DNA of 64,000 nucleotides from Bordetella parapertussis (GTDB lineage Bacteria > Pseudomonadota > Gammaproteobacteria > Burkholderiales > SG8-41): the NCBI GenBank assembly GCA_945885345.1, contig CAMCYP010000001.1, forward strand, positions 124,001 to 188,000. The letters are read 5' to 3'. This document shows positions 1 to 8,498 of this stretch, piece after piece. Below the pieces are notes generated by a model, which ran no database searches, was not told the DNA's origin, and saw only the letters and a list, made by a program, of their open reading frames with translations. The translations under genes were made by a program, and so were the position numbers. The stretch's first letter is position 1. Each line of letters starts with the position of its first letter.

Positions 1-1
1 C

Positions 2-3000
2 AAAACCATCAAGCTCGACCGCAACGCCGGTAATATTTTCCTGTCGGTGGACGGCAAATCGACGTTTGCCGAGCTGGTGGCGAAAGGCAAGCTCGAAGCC
101 AAGGATGTCGAAGGCATACTTAATGAGCTGACCAAGGCAGGTTACGTCAAGATATTCTCGACCCCGGCCGCGACTCCGGCCGCCAGGCCCGCCATGGCCC
201 CGGCTGCACCCGCAGGACGCGCCCCCGCTGCGCCCGCAGCCGATGAAGGCGAAATGGATCTCGACTTCACCTCCCCGGAGGCCGTAGCCAAGGTCAATGC
301 CGAGGCTGAGGCCCGCAAAGAAAAGGAAACCCAGGCCAAGGCCCGCGCACAGGCTGCCGCCAAGGCCGCAATGGAGGCCAAAGCGCGGCAGCAGACAGAA
401 GCCCAGGCCCGCGCCGCCGCCGATGTCCGCGCCAAGGCCGAAGCCGAAGCCAAGGCCAAGGCTGACGCGGCTGCCCGCGCCGCCGCCGAAGCCCGCGCCA
501 ATGCCGAAGCCGAATCCAAGGCTGCGGCAGACGCCCAGGCCAAAGCCGCGGCAGAAATCCGTCTCAAGGCGGCACAGGAGGCCTCCACCAAAGCTGAAGC
601 CGAGGCCCGCGCGCGTGCGCAGTCCGAAGCCCGCGCCAAGGCTGAGGCTGTTGCCAAGGCGACCTCGGAAGCCAAGGCCCGCGTCGAAGCCGAAGCCCAG
701 GCCAAAGCCGAAGTCGAAGCCAATGCCCATGCCGCCGCCGAAACCAAGGCGCGCGAAGCACTGGAAGCACAGATGAAGGCGATGAGCGAAGCCCTCGCCC
801 GCGCCCAGGATTCCGCGAAACGCGAGGCCGAAGCACGCGTCCGGATGGAAGCCGACATCAAGGCCCGCCTCGAAGCCGAACGCAAAGCCGTGGAGGAAGC
901 CGAAGCCCGCGCCAAAGCCGCCGAGGACGCGGTTGCCCAGGCGCGCCAGATGGCGGAAGAGGCGGCGCGTGCCAAAGCGGCTGCCGAAGCCCGCGCTGCA
1001 ACCCAGGGCTCGGACCCGGAGTCCATGGCCAAGGCCGTGGCCGCGATGCAGGCCCTGGAAGAAGCCAAGGCACGGGCACGGGCGGAAGCCGAAGCCCGTG
1101 TTGCCGCCGAAGCCCGCGCCAAGTCCGAAGCCGAGGCGCGCGCACGCGAGGAAGAACAACGCAGAATTACCGCAGAAGCGGAGCAAAAAGCGCGTGCCGA
1201 AATCGATGCCAAGGCCAACGCCGAACTGAAAACCCTGCGCGAACAGGCGAGACAGGCATCGGCTGAAGCGGAAATCCGTGCCGAAGAAGAAAAACGGGCT
1301 CGCGAGGAAATGGAAAGCAGGATCGCCGCCGAACGGCAAGCCCGCGAGGAAGCGGAAGCCAAAGTCACCGCTGAACGGGAATCACGGGCGGAAGCCATCC
1401 GCAAGGTGCAGGCCGAAGCCGAAGCCAAGGCCCGCGCCGAAGTCGAGGCCGTCATGGCGACTGAGCGGCGCAAGCGCGAAGAAGCCGAGAAAAAATCTCA
1501 AGCTGAAATTGCTGCGCGCACCGTAGCAGAACGCAAGGCGCGCGAAGAAGCCGACCGCCAGCTCGAAATCGCCCACAAAGCGCGGGAAGATGCCGAGCGC
1601 CTAGCCCGCACCGCCGGTTCCAGCGAAAGCGAGGAAAGCAAAAAAGCCCGCGAAGATGCGGAATACCGCGCAAAAATGGCCGAAGCCGCAGTCGCCAAAG
1701 CCAAGGCACAGATGGAAGTCGAGAAGCAGGCCCGCGCCCAGGCCGAAGATCGCGCCAAAAAAGAAGCCGTGGAGCGCGTGGTACGCGAAACGGAATTGCG
1801 TGAGAGCGCCGAGAAAAACGTCAAGTCACGGGTGGACGAAGAATTGCGTGCCCGCGCCCGCGCCGAAGTCGAGGCCGATGCGCGCTACCGGGCCGAAGCC
1901 GAGGAACGCGCCAAGGCCGCAGCCGCTGACCGCAAGTTACGCATGGAGTCCGAAGCGCGCGACGCCGCGTCGTCCTTCCGTTCCGACAAAAAACCGCGCA
2001 GCAAGGTGGCGATGGCCGGTATCGGTCTGCTGATACTGGTTGCGGGCGGACTGGGCTCGTTGCAACTGATGCCGCTGGGCAGCTATGTGCCGCAGGTGCA
2101 GGAACTGGTATCGCAACGCTTCAAGCAACCGGTGCACATCGCCAACATGCGCTACACGGTTTACCCGGAACAGATGCTCCGCCTCGAACAGGTCAGCGTG
2201 GGTGGCGCGCAGCAGATCAAGGCCGACACGGTCAGCATTCCGATGATGCCGTGGACCCTGCTGCTCGGCGCACAGGAATTCGACACCATCACCGCCAACG
2301 CCGTCACCATCGAACCCGCGGGTATCGACATGCTGCCGGCGCTGTCCAAAGCTGCAGGCGGCGCCGCGCTGCAGATCAACCAGTTGCGCATGACCAACGT
2401 CAAGGTCAACGGCTTGCCCATCGATGTAGCGCAGTTCGAAGCTCTGATCAACTTCAACCGCAGTGGCGCCTTGCAGAAAATGCGCCTGAGCGACGGCAAA
2501 ATGACTGTCAACGCCACGCCGAAGGACAACGGGCTCGCGCTGGCCATCTCGGCTGGCGAGTGGCAGCCGCCGGTGGGTCCCGCACTGAACTTCAGCGACC
2601 TCTCGGTGACCGCGCAGGCGGATCAGCGGCAATTAACGGTGAGTGCATTCGAAGGTCGCATCGGCGGCGGCCGGATCAAAGGGGCGCTGAAAGCCACCTG
2701 GGCCGGTGCGATCACCGTCGAAGGCGAATTCAATCTTGAAAATGGCAGGCTGCAGGAATTGCTGCCCGCCTACACCCGCGATTTTTCCGCCAACGGCTCA
2801 ATCAGTGCCAATGGCAGTTATGCCCTGCAGGGAAAAACCCTGAAAACGCTGTTCGATGCCAGTGCTGCAGAGGCCTCCTTCACCATCAACACCGGCGAAC
2901 TGATCAATATCGACGTGGTGCGCGCCATCCAGTCGCCGACCGCCAGCGGAACCCGCGGCGGCAAAACCCGGTTTGATACGCTGAGCGGCGCACTCAGCAT

Positions 3001-3196
3001 CAATGGCGGCCGCTACAACTACAAACAGCTGCAATTGACTTCCGGGCCGCTGAACGCCAGCGGCGCACTTGCAATCGGTGACGGCGGTGCGTTGTCCGGC
3101 CGCATCAGTGCTGAGCTCGGCAGCAAGGGCCTGCTGGTCGCCCGCGGCAACCTGTCAGTGACCGGTGCCGTACGCGATCCTCTGCTGAAACCCTGA
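2..3196 (+). CDS. AsmA-like membrane protein with a giant Ala/Glu/Lys coiled coil (5' partial)
   Basis: The frame is open to the left edge, so the true start probably lies outside the window; the first in-frame start candidate is the GTG at 47, used here for numbering. Four parts are visible. Residues 1-40 look like a small winged-helix-like module. Residues about 84-640 are an almost uninterrupted Ala/Glu/Lys/Arg helix (AEAEARAKAEA-like repeats). A single hydrophobic segment lies at about 655-675 (GIGLLILVAGGLGSL). The C-terminus, to 1049, resembles AsmA-type envelope proteins (beta-rich, repeated ISANGSYAL- and LNASGALAI-like strands). Inferred topology: helix in the cytoplasm, AsmA-like part in the periplasm, the reverse of TolA. 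The function is unknown; a scaffold linking cytoplasm to envelope is a guess. It is followed by a strong terminator. Confidence 0.75.
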   Translation, partial: KTIKLDRNAGNIFLSVDGKSTFAELVAKGKLEAKDVEGILNELTKAGYVKIFSTPAATPAARPAMAPAAPAGRAPAAPAADEGEMDLDFTSPEAVAKVNAEAEARKEKETQAKARAQAAAKAAMEAKARQQTEAQARAAADVRAKAEAEAKAKADAAARAAAEARANAEAESKAAADAQAKAAAEIRLKAAQEASTKAEAEARARAQSEARAKAEAVAKATSEAKARVEAEAQAKAEVEANAHAAAETKAREALEAQMKAMSEALARAQDSAKREAEARVRMEADIKARLEAERKAVEEAEARAKAAEDAVAQARQMAEEAARAKAAAEARAATQGSDPESMAKAVAAMQALEEAKARARAEAEARVAAEARAKSEAEARAREEEQRRITAEAEQKARAEIDAKANAELKTLREQARQASAEAEIRAEEEKRAREEMESRIAAERQAREEAEAKVTAERESRAEAIRKVQAEAEAKARAEVEAVMATERRKREEAEKKSQAEIAARTVAERKAREEADRQLEIAHKAREDAERLARTAGSSESEESKKAREDAEYRAKMAEAAVAKAKAQMEVEKQARAQAEDRAKKEAVERVVRETELRESAEKNVKSRVDEELRARARAEVEADARYRAEAEERAKAAAADRKLRMESEARDAASSFRSDKKPRSKVAMAGIGLLILVAGGLGSLQLMPLGSYVPQVQELVSQRFKQPVHIANMRYTVYPEQMLRLEQVSVGGAQQIKADTVSIPMMPWTLLLGAQEFDTITANAVTIEPAGIDMLPALSKAAGGAALQINQLRMTNVKVNGLPIDVAQFEALINFNRSGALQKMRLSDGKMTVNATPKDNGLALAISAGEWQPPVGPALNFSDLSVTAQADQRQLTVSAFEGRIGGGRIKGALKATWAGAITVEGEFNLENGRLQELLPAYTRDFSANGSISANGSYALQGKTLKTLFDASAAEASFTINTGELINIDVVRAIQSPTASGTRGGKTRFDTLSGALSINGGRYNYKQLQLTSGPLNASGALAIGDGGALSGRISAELGSKGLLVARGNLSVTGAVRDPLLKP

Positions 3197-3208
3197 TCAT
3201 TGCCGCTG

Positions 3209-3244
3209 AAAAAAAGCCCGCGCCTTGCAGCGCGGGCTTTTTTA
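3209..3244. terminator. Bidirectional intrinsic terminator
   Basis: An 8-bp GC stem (GCCCGCGC at 3216-3223, GCGCGGGC at 3230-3237) encloses a 6-nt loop. It is flanked by seven A residues on the left and six T residues on the right, so it can terminate both the AsmA-like gene (+) and the converging htpX (-). Confidence 0.92.
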
Positions 3245-3284
3245 TTGCCGGAAAAACCGCCAGGCCCGGCTTATTCCATCCCTC

Positions 3285-4172
3285 TTACTGCGCCCCGGAT
3301 TGCGCAGCACGCAACGCGGCGATGCGCACATCCAGCGGCGGATGTGACATGAACAGCGCCATCAGTCCGCCGCCGCCCGAAATGCCGAACGCCGACATCT
3401 GCGCAGGCAGCGCAGACTGCTCGTGATTCATTTTCAGGCGCTCCAGCGCGGCAATCATTTTCTGCCGGCCGGCCAGGTCGGCACCGCCTGCGTCCGCACG
3501 GAATTCACGGTGACGGCTGAACCAGGCCACCACCATGCTCGCCAGCACGCCCAGCACCATTTGCGCAGCAAACGTGGCGATGAAAAAGCCCATGCCCTGC
3601 CCGCGTTCGTTTTTCAGCAACACGCGGTCGACAAAAAAGCCGACGATGCGCGACAGGAAAAGAACAAAGGTATTGAGTACGCCCTGCACCAGGGTCAGCG
3701 TCACCATGTCGCCGTTGGCGACGTGGCTGATTTCGTGGCCGAGGACTGCTTCGGCTTCATCCTGCGTCATGTTGTTCAGCAAACCCGTGCTGACTGCCAC
3801 CAGTGCATCATTGCGATTCCAGCCGGTGGCAAAGGCATTGATGTCAGGCGCATCGTAAATCGCCACTTCCGGCATGCCGATACCGGCGCGCTCAGCCTGG
3901 CGTTTGACGGTATCCACCAGCCAGCGTTCGGTCGTGTTTGCCGGCACCTCGATCACCTTCGCGCCGGTCGACATTTTTGCCATCCACTTCGAGATCAGCA
4001 GCGAAATGAATGCGCCGCCAAAACCAAAAATCGCCGCGAACACCAGCAGGCCCTGCAGATTGAGCCCGGTCTCGTTTTCGAGCGCACTGTCAATGCCCAG
4101 CAACTGCATGGTCACACTGAGCACCGCGAGTATCGCGAAGTTGGTGACAATCAGCAGAAAGACACGTTTCAT
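3285..4172 (-). CDS. htpX: Protease HtpX (membrane zinc metalloprotease)
   Basis: HtpX is an M48-family inner-membrane protease that degrades misfolded membrane proteins together with FtsH. The 295-residue length is normal for the family. Two N-terminal membrane segments (about 5-25 and 40-60) precede the zinc site HEISH at 146-150, with the likely third ligand Glu223 in HREFRAD. Two further hydrophobic stretches (about 160-180 and 195-218) lie between the zinc ligands. The gene is monocistronic, has a heat-shock-type promoter 37 bp upstream of the start, and converges on the shared terminator at 3209-3244. Confidence 0.96.
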   Translation of the reverse strand: MKRVFLLIVTNFAILAVLSVTMQLLGIDSALENETGLNLQGLLVFAAIFGFGGAFISLLISKWMAKMSTGAKVIEVPANTTERWLVDTVKRQAERAGIGMPEVAIYDAPDINAFATGWNRNDALVAVSTGLLNNMTQDEAEAVLGHEISHVANGDMVTLTLVQGVLNTFVLFLSRIVGFFVDRVLLKNERGQGMGFFIATFAAQMVLGVLASMVVAWFSRHREFRADAGGADLAGRQKMIAALERLKMNHEQSALPAQMSAFGISGGGGLMALFMSHPPLDVRIAALRAAQSGAQ

Positions 4173-4208
4173 AGGTTTTCAAATCCCCGATGGTTGAACA
4201 CGAACATT

Positions 4209-4236
4209 AGATAGGGGCGAAGAGCGCAAGTTCAAG
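4209..4236 (-). promoter_or_regulatory. Sigma32 (heat-shock) type promoter of htpX
   Basis: On the minus strand CTTGAAC (4236-4230) is followed after 12 nt by CCCCTATCT (4217-4209). The enterobacterial sigma32 consensus is CTTGAAA, 11-16 nt, CCCCATnT. It lies 37 nt before the htpX start, and htpX is a known sigma32 target in E. coli. Confidence 0.7.
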
Positions 4237-4330
4237 ACCACAGCGCCTCTCGCTGACTCACTTCAAGTAATTGTTTTTATTGAAATTTTCTGATTAACGG
4301 TGATGCGCGATCAAGCGCCGCGATTCTACC

Positions 4331-4780
4331 TCAGCCACCGGCCCGCACCTGCAGCCAGAATGTCACCGGTCCGTCGTTAATCAGCGTGACCTGCATGTCC
4401 GCGCCAAAACGGCCTGTGGCCACTTGCGCATGCGTGCACTGCGCCTGAGTCACGACATGCTCAAACAGTACCCGACCCTGTTCCGGTGGCGCCGCCGTCG
4501 AAAAACCCGGGCGCAAACCCTTGCGCGTATCCGCCGCCAGCGTGAATTGCGGCACCAGCAGCAGACCACCGCCGACATCGCGTAAAGATAAATTCATTTT
4601 CCCCGCATCGTCGCTGAACATCCGGTAGTTCAGCAGGCGCTCGAGCAGACGGTCCGCTTCCGCCACCGTATCCCCCGCTTCCACGCCAAGCAAAACCAGA
4701 AGACCGCGCCCGATGGCACCCACTGTCACGCTGTCGATGACCACCTGCGCCATGCTCACCCGTTGCAACAGGGCAATCAC
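4331..4780 (-). CDS. dtd: D-aminoacyl-tRNA deacylase
   Basis: DTD hydrolyses D-aminoacyl-tRNA (and Gly-tRNA-Ala) so that D-amino acids do not enter protein synthesis; it acts as a cytosolic dimer. The 149 residues match the family length. The signature [11 protein letters not shown] starts at residue 78 and the Gly-cisPro motif is NDGPVT at 135-140. The residue before QFTL is Pro rather than the Ser of E. coli DTD, which I take as lineage variation. The start codon overlaps the stop of the upstream DUF3025 gene (ATGA), so the two are probably translationally coupled. Confidence 0.95.
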   Translation of the reverse strand: MIALLQRVSMAQVVIDSVTVGAIGRGLLVLLGVEAGDTVAEADRLLERLLNYRMFSDDAGKMNLSLRDVGGGLLLVPQFTLAADTRKGLRPGFSTAAPPEQGRVLFEHVVTQAQCTHAQVATGRFGADMQVTLINDGPVTFWLQVRAGG

Positions 4781-5619
4781 CGGATTTCCTTCAGCATCTG
4801 GCTATCACCGCCAGCAGGCAACGGCACGCGGCCAACCCTGCCCGGCCGGAAATGATCACGATCATCGTAATACGCCGGCTGTTCATTATCGATACACCAA
4901 CCGGGCACACCCAGTACCGGCAGCGGTGCAAGCTCATGCGTATGCTGCATGGCCTGCGGATCGGCAATCCGCAGCGCCAGGCTCCGGTCGATGGTTGCCA
5001 GTCGTTCCGCAGGAGGCAGTTTGAAAAAGTCCTGAGCCACATCAAACAGCAGCCCGCGACCGGTGATGCCCTTGTACGGCTCGAGTGCTTTTTCGCACAG
5101 CGCATGCCCGAACGGCAGGAACTCCATGCCGGCAATCACTGCGGCGCGACGTTCCCAGAACAGCGGTTTCCAGCGGAACCCACGGATCATGTCCAGCATT
5201 TCGGCGTCTGTAGACAACACGATGACGCCGCTTTCATCGAACAGTGTCAGCGCATCGCGCACCGACCCGCGTCCGCCCGCCTTGCCTGCGGGCAATGCCG
5301 CATGGTGCCGCGCATTCAGCGCGGCCTTGGCCCGCGGAAACGTCAGCCACACCAGCACATTGAACAGGTCATGCCAGTTGCGTTCGCGGAATTCCAGCTC
5401 ACCCCGTGCGTAAATACGCTGCTCGTACGTTGCACTCGCCGCTGCCGGTGACAGCAGTTGCAGCGGCAAACCGGACGCGTTGCAAATCCCGGCATGGGTA
5501 ATGATTTCCTGTAACCGGGACAGTGCCGGCCAGTCGTCTCCCGTGACTTGCAGCGCCGCAGTGCGCAGCACTGTCAGCAGCGGCGACTGCTCCGCAAAAT
5601 TCGTATTCCATCGATCCAT
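4777..5619 (-). CDS. DUF3025 domain-containing protein
   Basis: This is a 280-residue cytosolic protein that looks like the DUF3025 family, conserved in beta- and gammaproteobacteria but without a known function. Visible features are the central [20 protein letters not shown] block and a C-terminal [10 protein letters not shown] segment. The frame stays open upstream to 5802, but that extension would run into the divergent gene at 5786, so I start at MDRWNTNF (ATG at 5617-5619). The stop overlaps the dtd start by 4 nt. Confidence 0.82.
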   Translation of the reverse strand: MDRWNTNFAEQSPLLTVLRTAALQVTGDDWPALSRLQEIITHAGICNASGLPLQLLSPAAASATYEQRIYARGELEFRERNWHDLFNVLVWLTFPRAKAALNARHHAALPAGKAGGRGSVRDALTLFDESGVIVLSTDAEMLDMIRGFRWKPLFWERRAAVIAGMEFLPFGHALCEKALEPYKGITGRGLLFDVAQDFFKLPPAERLATIDRSLALRIADPQAMQHTHELAPLPVLGVPGWCIDNEQPAYYDDRDHFRPGRVGRVPLPAGGDSQMLKEIR

Positions 5620-5785
5620 CTGCCTAGTGTACGACGCAGCAGCCTTTTCAAGTAAACTTGCAGGCTTTCCGAACCTTCCAATCATCCCGGAACTAGTAAA
5701 TCCTTTTGGCATCGAATCACCGGGCCTGACCTCATCGCTGACCATTGCCAACCACGTTGTCGATATGCTGGGATAATGACTCACC

Positions 5786-6562
5786 ATGACTGACAAAAAC
5801 ACTTACCGCACCACCGCCAAAGGCCTTGCCGAAGTCGCGGCGCGCCCCGGCACGCTGAAACCCGGCATCAAAGGACTGCTGGCCGCGGTCGGCGAAAGGG
5901 CCAACGCCGCAAATCTGCGGGAAAAATTTCCACGTGCCGGCGACATCGGCGCGGCACTGGAGGCGCTGACAAACGAGGGCTATATCGAAATCGTGCCGGC
6001 AACGGCCCCGCAATCGAAATCCGCAATCGACGACCTCGAGAGTTTCCTCAGTGAGCGCCCGAAGGAACCGACGCTGCAGCAGCGACGACAGGCCGAAGGC
6101 ACGATTTCCGGTGCACGCAAGCTGAAAGCCGGGTACCAGATCAGCATTCTCAACCGTCCCGGAAAACCGATCCCTTCGCGTGGCGGTGGCAAGCATGTCA
6201 TTCTGGTCATCGACAGCCACGAGGCAGAGGCACTGGCCGCTGCGCGCGGCCTGATGCAGGGCGGATTCGACATCCGCGGCGCAGCCAACCGCAGCGAAAT
6301 AGCCGCTGCGCTGGGCAAACACCCCCTGCCCGACCTGATCATCATCGATGTGGAACTGCGCGACGCCGTCGGCCTCGATGTTCTCGGCAAACTGCATGAA
6401 CACCCGGAATTCAAAGCAACACCGATTATCGTGGTCACCGCACGCGCCGAGCGCGACGATATCGTCGCCGCCCTGGCCTACGGCGCATCGGGTTACCTCA
6501 ACAAACCCGTCAAACCGGATACCCTGTTGCGCCACGCCAAGGATGCGCTCGGCCTGCCCTGA
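5786..6562 (+). CDS. Response regulator with N-terminal winged-helix-like module
   Basis: A 258-residue protein with a C-terminal CheY-like receiver domain (about 137-256). The likely phospho-acceptor is Asp188 (LIIIDVEL), followed by Thr218 (VVTAR) and Lys240 (NKPVK). Of the usual acidic pair only Asp143 is present. The N-terminus (about 25-72) resembles the N-terminal module of the giant protein at 2-3196 (compare LEALTNEGYIEI with LNELTKAGYVKI). No kinase gene is adjacent. Putting the effector-like part before the receiver is unusual. The partner and output are unknown. Confidence 0.8.
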   Translation: MTDKNTYRTTAKGLAEVAARPGTLKPGIKGLLAAVGERANAANLREKFPRAGDIGAALEALTNEGYIEIVPATAPQSKSAIDDLESFLSERPKEPTLQQRRQAEGTISGARKLKAGYQISILNRPGKPIPSRGGGKHVILVIDSHEAEALAAARGLMQGGFDIRGAANRSEIAAALGKHPLPDLIIIDVELRDAVGLDVLGKLHEHPEFKATPIIVVTARAERDDIVAALAYGASGYLNKPVKPDTLLRHAKDALGLP

Positions 6563-6581
6563 ACCGGCGCAGACGCATCAC

Positions 6582-7388
6582 TCATCTGGCCAGCAGTTGC
6601 CTGATCTGCGGCAGCATCATCTCTGCAGCAAGGTAGCCTTCCTTGATCGATTCAGCCGCGCGGTGATAATCGAGCGCGCCCATCTCACCCAGCTGCGGTG
6701 TGATCAGTGCATCAGCCGGCTCTCCAGCCAAGCGGCTGCGCGTGATGCGCGCCTGCATGATGCTGATGCTTTCGGCAACCACTTCAATCATGTTCGGCCG
6801 GCGTTCACGTCGCTGATTACTGACATAACGACCAGTCCGGCTGGAACCAAGATCGACACCGATGACAAAATCGGCCCCCATCGCACGGCACAGCGACACC
6901 GGCACCGGATTCACCAGTGCGCCATCGACCAGCAGCCTGCCGTCGAGTTCAAAAGGCGTAAACAACCCGGGCAAGGCGATTGAAGCCCGCACCACGTCCG
7001 TGGCACGCCCCTCGCGCAGCCATATTTCGCGACCGTTGCGCAAATCCGTAGCCACCGCGCCAAAAGGCAGAGCGAGATCCTCCACCTGCTTGTCGAGCAG
7101 ATTTTCGCGCAGGAAAGAAATCAGTCTGGCGCCTTTCAGAAAACCACCGCTGAAACTGATATCGAAAAACCCAAGCACCTTGCGCCAGGTCAGGCCCAGC
7201 ACCCACTCTTCCAGCGAGTCGAGATCCTCATCGGCATACACCGCACCAACCAGGGCGCCGATCGATGCACCACAGACGATCTGCGGTTTAATGCCGGCCT
7301 TTTCCAGCGCGCGCAGCACGCCGATGTGCGCCCAGCCACGTGCTGAACCCGCACCCAGCGCCACGCCGATTTTCAGATTTTCTGGCAT
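6582..7388 (-). CDS. Patatin-like phospholipase family protein (RssA-like)
   Basis: A 268-residue serine hydrolase of the patatin family, which cleaves acyl chains from lipids with a Ser-Asp dyad. The sequence shows the oxyanion-hole glycine-rich stretch GAGSARGWAH (about 12-21), the nucleophile motif GASIG (Ser42) and the catalytic Asp155 in DGALVNP. It has no signal peptide, as in E. coli RssA. The frame could begin further upstream (7448), but ATG 7388 gives the family-typical MPENLKIGVALGAG start behind an AT-rich leader. The physiological substrate is unknown. Confidence 0.88.
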   Translation of the reverse strand: MPENLKIGVALGAGSARGWAHIGVLRALEKAGIKPQIVCGASIGALVGAVYADEDLDSLEEWVLGLTWRKVLGFFDISFSGGFLKGARLISFLRENLLDKQVEDLALPFGAVATDLRNGREIWLREGRATDVVRASIALPGLFTPFELDGRLLVDGALVNPVPVSLCRAMGADFVIGVDLGSSRTGRYVSNQRRERRPNMIEVVAESISIMQARITRSRLAGEPADALITPQLGEMGALDYHRAAESIKEGYLAAEMMLPQIRQLLAR

Positions 7389-7451
7389 TGATTTTATGTA
7401 ATTAATTAAATAAAAACAAATACTTATTGTTATCGCTTGCACTGCCACCTG

Positions 7452-8429
7452 TTAACGCAACCATTGCAGCGGTGGTTCATCCAGCGCTGCGGCCTGCTCG
7501 CGCAATGCCAGCACATGGTCCTGCCAGTAACGCTGGGTGTTGAAAAACGGAAAACTCGCCGGAAACGCCGGATCATCCCAGCGCCGCGCCAGCCAGCCGG
7601 CGTAGTGCACGATGCGCAGCGTGCGCAAGGCCTCGATCAGCATCAGTTGCGCCGGATCAAAGTCATAAAACTCGCAATAACCTTCGAGCAACGCGGCCAG
7701 TTGCAACTGCTGAGACGCGCGATCGCCGGACAGGCACATCCACAGATCCTGCACCGCTGGCCCCATGCGCGCATCATCGAGATCGACAAAATGCGGCCCG
7801 GCGTCAGTCCACAGGATATTGCCGGCATGGCAATCGCCGTGCAGGCGCAGACTGCGTACCTTGCCCGCGGCCTCCCAGCACTGCTCAACACGGTCAAGCA
7901 CGTCTTCGACCACAGTGGCATAGGCTTCCTGCAGATCGTCCGGAACAAACCCGCTGTCACAGACAAATTCTGCCGGCTCCCAGCCGAAACTTTCGATATC
8001 GATCAACGGCCGGTGTTCGAAAGGCCGTGTCGCCCCTACGGCATGGATGCGCGCAATGAAACGCCCCAGCCAGCGCAGCGTTTCGGCGTCGCCGAATTCC
8101 GGCGTGCGCCCGCCACGGCGCGGATAGAGGACAAACTGAAAACCCCCGTGTTCGTGCCGCGTTTTACCGTTCAACTGCAGGGGCGCCACCACCGGAATCT
8201 CGCGTGCCGCCAGTTCCAGCGCGAAATCATGCTCTTCCTGTATGGCCGCCGCGCTCCAGCGCTGGGGACGATAAAACTTGGCAACGATCGACGAGCCGTC
8301 ATCGAGCCAGACCTGATAGACACGATTCTCGTAACTGTTCAGCCCCTGTAACCGGCCATCACAATGCAGACCGCAGGACTCCACCGCATCCAGTATGCAG
8401 TCGGGCGTCAGTGTCGAATAGGGAAACAT
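7452..8429 (-). CDS. srkA: Stress response serine/threonine kinase SrkA (YihE/RdoA)
   Basis: A 325-residue aminoglycoside-phosphotransferase-fold protein kinase. In E. coli SrkA protects against stress-induced death and counteracts the MazEF pathway. Diagnostic motifs are LNSYENRVYQV (30-40), the nucleotide-binding Lys in VAKFYRPQRW (about 49-58), the catalytic loop HGDCHAGN (197-204, Asp199) and the metal-binding Asp216 in FVDLDD. I start at MFPYSTLTP (8429), which aligns with the E. coli N-terminus, although the frame is open to 8474. Confidence 0.92.
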   Translation of the reverse strand: MFPYSTLTPDCILDAVESCGLHCDGRLQGLNSYENRVYQVWLDDGSSIVAKFYRPQRWSAAAIQEEHDFALELAAREIPVVAPLQLNGKTRHEHGGFQFVLYPRRGGRTPEFGDAETLRWLGRFIARIHAVGATRPFEHRPLIDIESFGWEPAEFVCDSGFVPDDLQEAYATVVEDVLDRVEQCWEAAGKVRSLRLHGDCHAGNILWTDAGPHFVDLDDARMGPAVQDLWMCLSGDRASQQLQLAALLEGYCEFYDFDPAQLMLIEALRTLRIVHYAGWLARRWDDPAFPASFPFFNTQRYWQDHVLALREQAAALDEPPLQWLR

Positions 8430-8498
8430 GGGCGCAGAACTTAGCACATCACCGCATGGCACTGCAGATGTCATCGACGGCCGCGCGCCGCCGGGACA

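Noticed and set aside
142-1473. A 443-residue antisense open frame across the coiled-coil region
   Set aside because: It is the codon-bias shadow of the GCC/GAA/AAG-rich repeat on the plus strand; its translation is low-complexity Ala/Ser/Arg with no ribosome site.
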